Notes: a model not told the origin generated them from the letters alone. 64,000 nucleotides of DNA from Oxalobacteraceae bacterium AB_14 (GCA_000381565.1 KB906725.1:277727-341726), one strand, 5' to 3'. Counted from the stretch's first letter, positions 1 to 6,689 are shown. Made by a program: numbers and translations.

Positions 1-296
1 ACGTGGCCGCCAAAATCGTCTGCGACAATCTGCAGGCTCTCGTCGCTCTAACCGCGCATGCGGACGCCGATCTGCCCGACAACAGACGCGTCAACCACGC
101 CTATGCCCACACCGCACTCAAGCCGTTGTTGCCCATTCTTCTGCTTGGCGCGGGGATCGGCAGAAAGATCGGCAAACTGCTGCGGGGAATGCTCGACCTG
201 ATTGCCGGACGAACCTATCGCCATCGCGAAAATGTTTCAAAACCACGCAACCCAGGCCGGAAGCCGCACAAGTCGATGAGTCAGAAAAATTGCTGA
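1..296 (+). CDS. IS4-type transposase, C-terminal fragment (cut by window edge)
   Basis: This is the last ~97 residues of a reading frame that enters from the left edge, so the true start is not visible. The sequence NRRVNHAYAHTALKPLLPIL followed by a basic tail (YRHRENVSKPRNPGRKPHKS) matches the usual end of IS4-family DDE transposases, which close with an Arg/Pro/Lys-rich segment. The catalytic residues lie outside the window. It sits directly left of an array of small orphan genes. Whether the element is complete cannot be judged here. Confidence 0.6.
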   Translation, partial: VAAKIVCDNLQALVALTAHADADLPDNRRVNHAYAHTALKPLLPILLLGAGIGRKIGKLLRGMLDLIAGRTYRHRENVSKPRNPGRKPHKSMSQKNC

Positions 297-327
297 AAAG
301 TCTTAACTTGGGTGGATTGCTCCGCTA

Positions 328-352
328 CCGGCCACTAGCGGCCGTTGCTTCG
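328..352 (+). repeat. 3' tag repeat, copy 1
   Basis: CCGGCCACTAGCGGCC followed by GTTGCTTCG. First of a family of imperfect ~22-bp repeats (consensus TTCGGCCAnnAGCnGnC..TCG) that lie just after the stop codons of the small genes between 0.3 and 5.6 kb. Confidence 0.6.
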
Positions 353-388
353 TTTACGCAGATGTGGAACTATTAAAAAGGAACCTAA

Positions 389-730
389 ATGAATCTCCAA
401 GATTTCGTTAAGACAGCTTTGGTCGACATTGTCGTAGGCGTAGCGAATGCTCGTGCAGAATTAAAACAGCACGGCTCTGATGCTGGCTCCATACCACAAT
501 ATGGAGACGTCAAAGGCGTACGAACCGATAACAACGGAAAGCAAATTCAAACTGTCGAATTCGATGTAGCGCTTGCCGACTCAAGTTCCACCGACACAAA
601 AGGAGGTATTGGGGTTCTTCTTGGCGCTGTTAACCTTGGTACACATGGCTCGTCACGGGGTGAAAGCTCATCTACATCAAGAATAAAGTTTTCCATCCCG
701 CTCGTACTTCCAGGAGGCGATGAACAGTAA
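389..730 (+). CDS. small protein resembling the trypco2 domain
   Basis: 113 residues, good ribosome site (AAAGGA) 8 bases before the ATG. The N-terminus (NLQDFVKTALVDIVVGVANAR) looks like an amphipathic helix. The C-terminal half has the pattern 'VEFDVAL..KGGIGVLL..' then a Gly/Ser-rich turn and 'SRIKFSIPLVLP'. That alternation of strands resembles trypco2-type domains described beside trypsin-like proteases and conflict systems. The resemblance is by eye only. No protease gene is adjacent. It lies at the left end of a run of small same-strand genes and ends 10 bases before a tag repeat. Function unknown. Confidence 0.5.
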   Translation: MNLQDFVKTALVDIVVGVANARAELKQHGSDAGSIPQYGDVKGVRTDNNGKQIQTVEFDVALADSSSTDTKGGIGVLLGAVNLGTHGSSRGESSSTSRIKFSIPLVLPGGDEQ

Positions 731-739
731 TGCCTCCAT

Positions 740-763
740 GCGGCCAGGAGCTGCCCTTCGTTT
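740..763 (+). repeat. 3' tag repeat, copy 2
   Basis: GCGGCCAGGAGCTGCCCTTCG plus TTT, ten bases after the stop of the preceding 113-residue gene and just before the ribosome site of the next one. Confidence 0.7.
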
Positions 764-774
764 AGGAGATGAAA

Positions 775-843
775 ATGAAAATTGATCAGTTTGAACGCGC
801 AGCTCGAGCATGGCCCATCTTGGCAAAACAGGCAAACAAAAAG
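775..843 (+). pseudogene. 5' part of a small gene split by the ISL3 element
   Basis: An ATG with AGGAG 6 bases upstream opens a frame (MKIDQFERAARAWPILAKQA..) that is broken after 23 codons by the IS at 844-2273. Removing the IS and one copy of the 8-bp duplication joins it in frame to 2282-2557. The restored 114-residue protein reads on as GQPFTYGELCLKLGLHHRAA and is clean to its TGA. The family is not recognised with certainty; 'YGELCxKLGLHHRAxGW' looks like a helix-turn-helix type segment. The gene is presumably inactive in this strain. Confidence 0.75.
836..843 (+). repeat. target-site duplication of the ISL3 element, left copy
   Basis: ACAAAAAG, identical to 2274-2281 on the other side of the element. 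Eight bases is the length typical for ISL3-family insertions. Confidence 0.9.
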
Positions 844-2273
844 GGCTCTATGCCGTTTCGTGTGGAATTTGACATCGGGTAACATGTCGGTTACCGCCAC
901 TTCCTGAGTTCACGAGTCCCCAATGAGTATTGCCGTCGAAACCTTGTTCACCACCGCGCTGGGCCTGCAAGCGCCTTGGAATGTTTCCAAAGTTGAGCTC
1001 GACACGGGCAAGCGCCGGATCGATTTCGAGGTGTCGTGCGATGCCAAACAGCTGCCTTGTCCTGCCTGTGGCGTGAACGGCCAGGGTGTTCATGACCGCA
1101 TCAAACGTAGCTGGCGGCATCTGGATTTTTTTCAGTACGAGGCCTGGTTGCACGCCGAGGTACCGCGTGTGGATTGCAGTGCATGCGGCAAGACCACGCA
1201 GGCAGAAGTGCCGTGGGCGCGGCCAGGCAGTGGTTTTACGTTGCTGTTTGAAGCGCTTGCCTTGTCGTTGTGCCAGACCTTGCCGGTGGCCCAGGCTGCT
1301 GCTCAGTTGAGAGTGGCGTCGAAGCGGCTTTGGCGGCGCATCGAACACTATGTGAACATAGCGCGTGACCGCGACGACATGACGGGTGTGCGTGTGATCG
1401 GCATTGACGAGACCAGCATCAAGAAGGGGCACCAGTACGTCACCGTCGTGCATGATCTGGAGGCTCGCCGGCTGCTGTTCGTCACGCCAGGGCGCGACCA
1501 TGCAACGGTGGCGGCCTTCAAACAGGAACTGGCGATGCACGGCGGAGTTGCCGACGAGATCGAGCATGTCTGCATGGACATGAGCGCGGCCTATGCCAAG
1601 GGCGTGGCCGAAACGCTGCCCGGCGCCCAAATCAGCTATGACCGCTTTCATGTGATCGCGCTGGCCAATGCTGCCATGGACGAGGTGCGGCGGGAGGAAA
1701 TGCGTAGCCAGCCCAAAGCCGTGCGCGCTGCGCTGGGTGAAGACCGCAAGGCGGTCAAGGCGATGATGTGGGGCATGCGTAAAAATCCTGTTAGCTGGAC
1801 TTACCATCAGACGAATTCTATGCACTGGTTGCAGCGCTCCAACCTGAAAAGCGCACGCGCCTGGCGCTTGAAGCAGGCGCTGCGCGAGGTCTATCGCGGC
1901 GCTGTCGCGGCCAACTGCGCCAGCAAGGCCAAGCAAGACCTGATGGGCTGGATATCCTGGGCCAGCCGTTGCAGACTTGAACCATTCAAACGCTTGGCCA
2001 TCACCCTCACGGAGCGCCTGCCCGGCGTGGTGCGCGGCATGCTCGATGGCCGCAGCAACGCCTATGTCGAGGCCATGAACGGAATGCTTCAGCAAACCAA
2101 ACGCGCCGCACGCGGCTTCCGTACCGTGACCAATTTCATCGCCATCGCTTACTTACGCATGGCCAAGCTCAAACACCTGCCGTCCAATCCGCTGCTCACC
2201 GCCGGGGCGCGCGAACACGGCGTTACGCGCCACTTCGCCTGATGTCAATTTCCACTGAAAACGGCATAGAGCC
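844..2273 (+). mobile_element. ISL3-family insertion sequence, complete
   Basis: 1430 bp. The ends are imperfect inverted repeats of about 33 bp: 844-876 starts GGCTCTATGCCGTTT and 2241-2273 reads the same in reverse complement, with 5 mismatches concentrated in the middle. It is flanked by an exact 8-bp direct duplication (836-843 and 2274-2281), so both ends are intact and the insertion is simple. It carries a single full-length transposase gene and interrupts a small gene. Confidence 0.95.
923..2242 (+). CDS. ISL3-family transposase
   Basis: 439 residues, a normal length for the family. The N-terminus has a zinc-finger-like CPACG..CSACG pair (about residues 46-90), then a helix-turn-helix region, then the DDE core: 'VIGIDETSIKKGHQYVTVV' supplies the first Asp, 'CMDMSAAYAKG' the second, and 'SNAYVEAMNGMLQQTKRAARGFR' the Glu near residue 390. 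These are the landmarks of ISL3 transposases. The stop codon overlaps the first bases of the right inverted repeat. The gene appears intact, so the element may still be mobile. Confidence 0.93.
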   Translation: MSIAVETLFTTALGLQAPWNVSKVELDTGKRRIDFEVSCDAKQLPCPACGVNGQGVHDRIKRSWRHLDFFQYEAWLHAEVPRVDCSACGKTTQAEVPWARPGSGFTLLFEALALSLCQTLPVAQAAAQLRVASKRLWRRIEHYVNIARDRDDMTGVRVIGIDETSIKKGHQYVTVVHDLEARRLLFVTPGRDHATVAAFKQELAMHGGVADEIEHVCMDMSAAYAKGVAETLPGAQISYDRFHVIALANAAMDEVRREEMRSQPKAVRAALGEDRKAVKAMMWGMRKNPVSWTYHQTNSMHWLQRSNLKSARAWRLKQALREVYRGAVAANCASKAKQDLMGWISWASRCRLEPFKRLAITLTERLPGVVRGMLDGRSNAYVEAMNGMLQQTKRAARGFRTVTNFIAIAYLRMAKLKHLPSNPLLTAGAREHGVTRHFA

Positions 2274-2281
2274 ACAAAAAG
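2274..2281 (+). repeat. target-site duplication of the ISL3 element, right copy
   Basis: ACAAAAAG, exact match to 836-843. Confidence 0.9.
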
Positions 2282-2557
2282 GGGCAGCCTTTTACCTACG
2301 GTGAACTCTGCTTAAAGTTAGGGCTACATCATAGGGCCGCAGGCTGGTTCCTCGGCGTAATTCAAAGATATTGCCAAAAAGTAGGGCTTCCTCCCTTACA
2401 GGCGCTAGCAGTAAACAAGAGCACTCGACTGCCGGGGTCTGGCTATGTGGGCTCTACTCGCACTCATAAAGCCCATCAAGCAGCTCTACAAAAGGTCTAT
2501 TATCCCCAAAAACCATGGCCGATTACTGCACCGGATTTTAAGTCCAAGTTAAATTGA
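2282..2557 (+). pseudogene. 3' part of the small gene split by the ISL3 element
   Basis: The frame continues from codon 24 (GQPFTYGELCLKLGLHHRAA, later LPPLQALAVNKSTRLPGSGY) to a TGA at 2555-2557, 91 codons. It has no start or ribosome site of its own. Together with 775-843 it makes one 114-residue frame. A tag repeat follows 13 bases after the stop, as for neighbouring genes. Confidence 0.75.
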
Positions 2558-2570
2558 TAAGTGACTGTCG

Positions 2571-2594
2571 TCGGCCAGGAGCTGCTGCTCGTTT
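2571..2594 (+). repeat. 3' tag repeat, copy 3
   Basis: TCGGCCAGGAGCTGCTGCTCG plus TTT. Differs from copy 2 at only a few positions although the genes on either side are unrelated. Confidence 0.7.
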
Positions 2595-2620
2595 ATTTGT
2601 AGGATGGAATAAGGGAATTG

Positions 2621-3055
2621 ATGTTGCCGTTAAGCGGAACGCTGACTAGCGAAGAGATTGAAGACGAGACCCATCGTTTGCTGGGACGTTTTTTTATAGC
2701 ATTCGCGAGGATAGAGCTGAGTCTAGCATTACGTGTCGGGCCAGATGGAACTTTTCACGACAAGCTCGGGGATTTTCTGAACACAGCTGTTTCCCTGAGA
2801 GGAGACAGCACCGCTCATTTCTCTGAGGTTATGGTGTGGTACATGGCTGCTGATTCCGTGCGTGAAACCCGGAATCGCTTTGCACATGGTCGCTGGGCAT
2901 TTCATGCACATACTCAAAGTGTGATGCATGTACTTGGTTATCCGCCGGCTCACCAAGAAGTACGAAAATATTCACTGCTTGAACTTCGTGCAATAGTGAC
3001 TGAGGCGGAGTTGCTCAATGCTGAGTTTTGTGAATTTCATGATATCTTCATCTGA
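2621..3055 (+). CDS. small protein with HEPN-type R-x4-H motif
   Basis: 144 residues from the ATG (a TTG one codon earlier is possible; AAGGGAA lies just upstream). The protein is mostly helical by appearance and carries RETRNRFAHGRW near residues 81-92. The Arg-Asn-x-x-Ala-His arrangement fits the R-x4-6-H motif of HEPN-superfamily RNases found in toxins and defence proteins. The motif alone is weak evidence and the family is otherwise unrecognised. No obvious antitoxin partner is adjacent. It sits in the tagged small-gene array. Confidence 0.5.
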   Translation: MLPLSGTLTSEEIEDETHRLLGRFFIAFARIELSLALRVGPDGTFHDKLGDFLNTAVSLRGDSTAHFSEVMVWYMAADSVRETRNRFAHGRWAFHAHTQSVMHVLGYPPAHQEVRKYSLLELRAIVTEAELLNAEFCEFHDIFI

Positions 3056-3073
3056 CTGTTGCCACCGGCTCGC

Positions 3074-3100
3074 TTCGGCCAACAGCAGACCATGGCATTT
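3074..3100 (+). repeat. 3' tag repeat, copy 4 (diverged)
   Basis: TTCGGCCAACAGCAGACCATGG then CATTT. The left half matches the consensus, the right half has drifted. It lies between two small genes, 18 bases after the stop of the first. Confidence 0.5.
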
Positions 3101-3114
3101 AGCGAGGAATAGAT

Positions 3115-3465
3115 ATGCGAGCTGAAATTCGTAGGCTCGTCGAGCTAGGTGAGCTACCAAGCGAAGACGACGGCGATGTCGAGACGCTTCGAAAATATGA
3201 AATCGAGTATCGCGGAATCATGCGGCCAATCACCGACGAAGAGGCCATTGCGCTTCTCGGACTTTTTGGGGAAGATGGATGCTTCGGGTTCGCTTCATCG
3301 CTCATGCATCTTATTGAAACAGCACCTGGCTGGCCGATAGAAGCCTGCCTTAATGATACCGGCAATCCTTGGGTTCTCGGATTGAAGAATCGGGCTATTC
3401 GGGGCGGTGTTCTTCAAGGGTGGCGCGTTGGTTGCATATCGGCCAGAAGCTGCCTGTCGTTGTAG
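3115..3465 (+). CDS. hypothetical small acidic protein
   Basis: 116 residues with a good GAGGAA ribosome site. The N-terminal two thirds are acidic and helical (ITDEEAIALLGLFGEDGCFG, then MHLIETAPGWPIEACL). The last ~20 residues (QGWRVGCISARSCLSL) are encoded through the tag repeat at 3439-3459, so the natural end may have been lost by a frameshift or the tag may have been captured as coding sequence. I do not recognise a family. The overall character (small, acidic, stand-alone) is compatible with an immunity or antitoxin protein but this is not shown. Confidence 0.5.
   Translation: MRAEIRRLVELGELPSEDDGDVETLRKYEIEYRGIMRPITDEEAIALLGLFGEDGCFGFASSLMHLIETAPGWPIEACLNDTGNPWVLGLKNRAIRGGVLQGWRVGCISARSCLSL
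3439..3459 (+). repeat. 3' tag repeat, copy 5, inside a coding end
   Basis: TCGGCCAGAAGCTGCCTGTCG. The only tag copy that lies within an open frame, encoding the last residues of the 116-residue protein. Confidence 0.65.
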
Positions 3466-3476
3466 AAAGTTTTTAT

Positions 3477-3872
3477 ATGAATTCACGTTCGACCGAAAGC
3501 TACAAACCACCTGAAAACCGAGCTGAGCTTGAACTGAGATATGCTGCTGGAGAACGCCACTTCCCGAATACCGACTTGAGCGGCGAATCCCTTGTTGGAG
3601 TCAAACTGGATGGTGCTGACTTCGAAAAGCATTCTTGGTTTTTTGATGCTGATTTCTCTGGCGCGAGCTTGCGCGGCGTAAGCTTTAGAGAATGTAATCT
3701 TAAATGTGTTAACTTTTCAGATGCAGACCTCACTGGAGCAATACTTGAGCTTGCCGCAATCGAGTCGATAAAGACAAATGGCGCAAAACTAGAAGAAGTC
3801 AGAGCCTGCGGCGCAAGCTTCTATGGCTGTGAACTTAGCGAGAACGATGAACTGCCGTCTTGGGAGTGGTAA
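3477..3872 (+). CDS. pentapeptide-repeat protein
   Basis: 131 residues from an ATG at 3477; the ribosome site is poor. From about residue 32 the sequence follows the A(D/N)LxG rhythm (TDLSGESLVGVKLDGADFEK, then ADFSGASLRGVSFRECNLKC, then ADLTGAILE), which folds as a right-handed quadrilateral beta helix. Known members act as DNA mimics, scaffold modules or toxin-related proteins. Nothing here fixes a specific role. It is one of the small tagged genes. Confidence 0.75.
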   Translation: MNSRSTESYKPPENRAELELRYAAGERHFPNTDLSGESLVGVKLDGADFEKHSWFFDADFSGASLRGVSFRECNLKCVNFSDADLTGAILELAAIESIKTNGAKLEEVRACGASFYGCELSENDELPSWEW

Positions 3873-3885
3873 CCTGACGCCCGAG

Positions 3886-3907
3886 TTCGGCCAGGAGCCG
3901 CCGTTCG
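3886..3907 (+). repeat. 3' tag repeat, copy 6
   Basis: TTCGGCCAGGAGCCGCCGTT then CG. Fourteen bases after the stop of the pentapeptide-repeat gene. Confidence 0.7.
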
Positions 3908-3928
3908 ATATGCATTTATTTTGAATCT

Positions 3929-4240
3929 ATGAAGCCCGAACTGCACACTGCATCAAACGGATGTTTAAGCCTTGACTTTGGTGACTACGATTCTCCATTG
4001 GCGATGGCTATCTCACATTTCTTGGAGACAGATTGGGGCTTTAGTCGCGATGGCCCAGCAGTTTTTGGGATGGACGAAGGCATATCTCCTAATTTCGTGC
4101 GGGGTGAAATTGTGCTCGCAGCCGGATGGGATAATTGGTCGGGGCAGTATCTGCTGTCCAACTCCAAAGACGGAGATGAGATATTGCGCCAGATTTTCAG
4201 CATGATTCTACCGGGCAACGAGTTCAGGAAACCAAGTTAA
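3929..4240 (+). CDS. hypothetical protein, 103 residues
   Basis: An acidic protein (LSLDFGDYDSPLAMAISHFL, AAGWDNWSGQYLLS) with several Trp and Asp residues and no signal peptide or membrane segment. I recognise no family. The size, acidity and Trp/Asp content resemble immunity proteins of contact-dependent toxins, which is only an impression. The start ATG has a weak ribosome site. It lies in the same-strand small-gene array with a tag repeat on each side. Confidence 0.5.
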   Translation: MKPELHTASNGCLSLDFGDYDSPLAMAISHFLETDWGFSRDGPAVFGMDEGISPNFVRGEIVLAAGWDNWSGQYLLSNSKDGDEILRQIFSMILPGNEFRKPS

Positions 4241-4261
4241 TGAACGACGGTTCGTCGCAAA

Positions 4262-4281
4262 CCGGCCACAAGCAGACGAGT
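4262..4281 (+). repeat. 3' tag repeat, copy 7
   Basis: CCGGCCACAAGCAGACGAGT, 21 bases after the stop of the 103-residue gene. Confidence 0.55.
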
Positions 4282-4313
4282 AGAAGGTTCACAAAAAAAG
4301 GATAGGAAGACTT

Positions 4314-4520
4314 ATGTCGAATTGGACCAATCGGGGAAAGACGGTATCGCAATTGATAAAAGAATTGCGGACCTTTGAGAATCAGGAGTTGGAAGTTCGC
4401 ATCTCCGTTGATGATGGCACGACCTCCGTTCCCATCTCGTTGGTAGCAAAGGTTAATGGTCGTTTCGCTATGTTGACGAACTGTGAAGAAGCGCCAAGTG
4501 TTCTCAATCATCGCGGTTGA
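4314..4520 (+). CDS. hypothetical protein, 68 residues
   Basis: A good AGGAAG ribosome site precedes the ATG. The protein reads SNWTNRGKTVSQLIKELRTF, then NQELEVRISVDDGTTSVPIS and ends at a TGA. 'TVSQLIKELRTFENQELEVRISVDDG' is a common small alpha/beta pattern in proteins of unknown function. No motif gives a function. Tag repeats lie before and after it. Confidence 0.5.
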   Translation: MSNWTNRGKTVSQLIKELRTFENQELEVRISVDDGTTSVPISLVAKVNGRFAMLTNCEEAPSVLNHRG

Positions 4521-4532
4521 ACTTAGGCGGAA

Positions 4533-4553
4533 TTCGGCCACAACCGGACGCTG
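4533..4553 (+). repeat. 3' tag repeat, copy 8
   Basis: TTCGGCCACAACCGGACGCTG, 12 bases after the stop of the 68-residue gene. Confidence 0.6.
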
Positions 4554-4634
4554 CCTGATGCCTCAGAAGGTGAGATTATTTTTTTGTTGCGCACTAATGT
4601 AGCTATGAAGTCAGACTAAAATTACCCTCTTCGC

Positions 4635-5174
4635 ATGAGCACATACAATTTAATCTTTGCTAAGCTAGGGCCAACTTCGCAGGTCGGAAATCGGCCCTAT
4701 CGCTTTGCCTCTCTAGTCGGGGCTTGCATTGGTGGAGTGAGTGCTGTAGCAGGGGTGACTGCAATCAGCTTGATGCTGGTTTTACTTCCGAAAGAAATTC
4801 TGGGACAGTCGGCTGCGGCGTCTCTATCAAGTGTCGGAACCTTAGGTGTATTGTTTTTAGGTGTATTTTTTATTCCGTTTTGGGAAACTTTCATAGCTCA
4901 GTTGCTTCCGCTAGAGCTTGCGAAAATGATGGGGTTTGATGACAAAGCGTGCGTCGCAGTTGGTGCAGTTGTTTTCGGTGTAGGTCATTATTTGAACGGT
5001 GGACTTGGTCACGGACTATGCGCAGCAATCGCCGGTGCACTATTCGCCACAGGATACGTGACAATGCGTCCTTGGGGCTATTTCCCTGCATTCTGGGCGT
5101 CATATGTCGCTCATGCGCTTAACAACTTGTTGATTCTCTACGCAGTGCCGTTTGTCTTCCCAAGTTTAGGTTGA
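4635..5174 (+). CDS. CPBP-type intramembrane metalloprotease-like protein
   Basis: 179 residues with about four to five hydrophobic segments (near 28-52, 66-82, 104-118, 125-140, 152-175). Three blocks match the CPBP (Abi/CAAX-like) family: PFWETFIAQLLPLE in place of the EExxxR motif, 'FGVGHYLNGG' for FxxxH, and 'HALNN' for HxxxN. The first motif has only one Glu of the usual pair and Gln instead of Arg, so activity is uncertain. Family members act as prenyl-protein or bacteriocin-immunity proteases in the inner membrane. No tag repeat follows this gene. Confidence 0.6.
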   Translation: MSTYNLIFAKLGPTSQVGNRPYRFASLVGACIGGVSAVAGVTAISLMLVLLPKEILGQSAAASLSSVGTLGVLFLGVFFIPFWETFIAQLLPLELAKMMGFDDKACVAVGAVVFGVGHYLNGGLGHGLCAAIAGALFATGYVTMRPWGYFPAFWASYVAHALNNLLILYAVPFVFPSLG

Positions 5175-5231
5175 CCTAGTGCCTTCTACCCGCAGCATAC
5201 ATTTTTTCACGACGATGCAAGGAAGGTCTTG

Positions 5232-5534
5232 ATGAGTCTATATGTCATTTCTAAATCACGTTACGACCAGAACGGAATCCTTACTCATGTTGAGTGGGCG
5301 ATGGCTGACGGTGAGCGAGCCGCTTTTGTTGAACCGCATACGGTAGTGAACGTCGATCGTGTTGTTGAAGCTTTGGACAGAGGCGATACCGTGGAAATGC
5401 GGCATAGCGCCGAGAACGGAGGTTGGGTTTCTAGTGGCAAGCTGGTACGGAGAATTCTAGCTAACGGCGATGAAACCATTGTCGACGAAAGGCAGGCACC
5501 TGGTCAGATGCTTTCCGATTTGCCTCCATGTTAA
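5232..5534 (+). CDS. DUF3892-like small protein
   Basis: 100 residues from the ATG, with GGAAGG six bases upstream; a TTG one codon earlier could also serve. The pattern 'YVISKSRYDQNGILTHVEWA' followed by 'VVNVDRVVEALDRGDTVEM' resembles DUF3892-type proteins, of unknown function. It is soluble and lacks a signal peptide. A tag repeat follows 38 bases after the stop. Confidence 0.5.
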   Translation: MSLYVISKSRYDQNGILTHVEWAMADGERAAFVEPHTVVNVDRVVEALDRGDTVEMRHSAENGGWVSSGKLVRRILANGDETIVDERQAPGQMLSDLPPC

Positions 5535-5571
5535 TTTATGGGGCATGCCCCCCCCAAGAACATCGGCCGAG

Positions 5572-5591
5572 TTCGGCCACTAGCGGACTTT
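5572..5591 (+). repeat. 3' tag repeat, copy 9
   Basis: TTCGGCCACTAGCGGACTTT. Very close to copy 1 in its left part (GGCCACTAGCGG), though the two are 5.2 kb apart. A GGGGCATGCCCC hairpin lies just upstream. Confidence 0.7.
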
Positions 5592-5648
5592 AATTACATA
5601 ATTAATTCACTTATTTTAGTTGAAGATTAGAGGAAGCTTGGTGAATTT

Positions 5649-6119
5649 GTGAATAGTCATAGAATTAAAAAATTACTTTCAATTACTATAGGGGTTGCTG
5701 GAATAATTTTCGCAATCGTATATTTTATCGGCGTTTGGGAAAACCATTCCGATCCGATTGGGGAGGATAATTCGAATTGCATAAAAACTCCGCTGGCCGA
5801 GGTATCCAATGGTGTAGAGTTGATTGTAAGTTCATACAATACTACCTGCGACGTTTTTGGTGGCAATTCAGCGATGTATGTTCACGTGCATAAGAAAGGA
5901 GCAGCGGAGGAGCGGCGAACACTTGTATTTAGATATTTTGATAGAACTGATGCTCCCCAGCCGAAGTTAAAATGGACCGCACGTGATCACCTATTTATTG
6001 AGGTTGGTGATGTTGTACAAATAACGAAAAAAATAGAAGTTTTTAACGGAATTCAGATCTCATATCAAGTTGGGAGAGAGAAGTTTCCTCCACAGAATGA
6101 TGCAACGCGGAACAAATGA
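5649..6119 (+). CDS. hypothetical membrane-anchored protein
   Basis: 156 residues starting at a GTG (no in-frame ATG near the start; GAGGAAGC lies 9-17 bases upstream). Residues ~9-30 (LLSITIGVAGIIFAIVYFIG) form one membrane segment, so the rest is probably periplasmic. Two Cys residues (near 44 and 67) could form a disulfide. The C-terminal part is strand-rich (FRYFDRTDAPQPKLKW, FIEVGDVVQITKKIEVF). Base composition is far more AT-rich than the core genes, which suggests transfer. No family recognised. Confidence 0.5.
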   Translation: MNSHRIKKLLSITIGVAGIIFAIVYFIGVWENHSDPIGEDNSNCIKTPLAEVSNGVELIVSSYNTTCDVFGGNSAMYVHVHKKGAAEERRTLVFRYFDRTDAPQPKLKWTARDHLFIEVGDVVQITKKIEVFNGIQISYQVGREKFPPQNDATRNK

Positions 6120-6576
6120 CAATAGCCTAAGATTTTTGAATAAACGCGGAAGCGTGCGATCAGGTTAATACACATGTCGAAGTCCGCTTTGGGGCGGGAC
6201 CCGCCGGTCGCGGTACACCTTGCATCTGCACACACCATTTCAAGTGACGGTTTGGCATGCGAATCGCTGGCGGGTCCCCATTCTGAGAAGCCCGAGTCTG
6301 TCGTAATGATCAAACTAGTCTTCTCAAAGAGCATGCTGATCATATGGAATAAGAGACCCCCACCATTGTGGCTGAACGAGGGTACCTGCGAGTTCCCCAT
6401 AGCTGGCAGTGGTATATCGTGGGCAGGCGAATGGCTCAGCTGCGATTTACCACCTTACAGTTGCCGGGTGGGCCGCGACAGCGGGACCTTTCGAAACCGC
6501 AGAGTCCGCGCGATCACCGTCGTGACTAGGTGTGTTCTCGCAATCAGCGACCTTGTTTCGCTGCGTGACCTGATGA
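6120..6576. other. non-coding stretch at the end of the small-gene array
   Basis: No convincing gene on either strand. The only structure seen is an inverted, partial copy of the tag repeat at 6176-6197 (AGCGGACTTCG on the minus strand). Short frames occur but lack ribosome sites and recognisable products. The stretch may be remnant DNA left by earlier insertions. Confidence 0.5.
6176..6197 (-). repeat. 3' tag repeat, inverted partial copy 10
   Basis: Read on the minus strand it gives CGCCCCAAAGCGGACTTCG, matching the right half of the tag consensus (AGCGGAC.TTCG). It marks the right border of the tagged region. Confidence 0.45.
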
Positions 6577-6607
6577 AAAAGGGCCTGTTCAAAAAACCTG
6601 CCCTTTT
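6577..6607 (-). terminator. probable terminator downstream of glmS
   Basis: AAAAGGGC at 6577-6584 pairs with GCCCTTTT at 6600-6607 across a 15-base loop. Because of the A/T flanks it can act in both directions. It lies about 115 bases beyond the glmS stop codon. Confidence 0.5.
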
Positions 6608-6629
6608 AGTGACTTATCGCCTGACGCAC

Positions 6630-6689
6630 GGTGTCACACTTTATTCCTTGGTGTCACACTTTATTCCTTGGTGTCGGACTTTATTCCGC
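6630..6689 (+). repeat. three tandem 20-bp direct repeats
   Basis: GGTGTCACACTTTATTCCTT occurs twice in a row (6630-6649, 6650-6669), followed by a third unit with changes (GGTGTCGGACTTTATTCCGC, 6670-6689). Units begin with TGT after two G's. Spaced iterated sites of this size are typical of transposase-binding ends in Tn7-, Tn5053- or IS21-like elements. No transposase gene for it is present nearby. Confidence 0.6.

Noticed and set aside
3369..3476. N-terminal extension of the pentapeptide-repeat protein
   Set aside because: The extra residues are encoded in the overlapping end of the previous gene and through the tag repeat, and they lack the repeat pattern; the ATG at 3477 is better placed.
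328..5591. Tag repeats as integron attC sites
   Set aside because: attC sites need conserved RYYYAAC/GTTRRRY ends and a longer folded structure. The tags are only about 22 bp and no GTTRRRY core is shared among the copies. No integron integrase is in the window, though one could lie to the left.
6630..6689. Triplicate 20-bp repeat as a CRISPR array
   Set aside because: The units are directly abutted with no spacers, and no cas gene is present.
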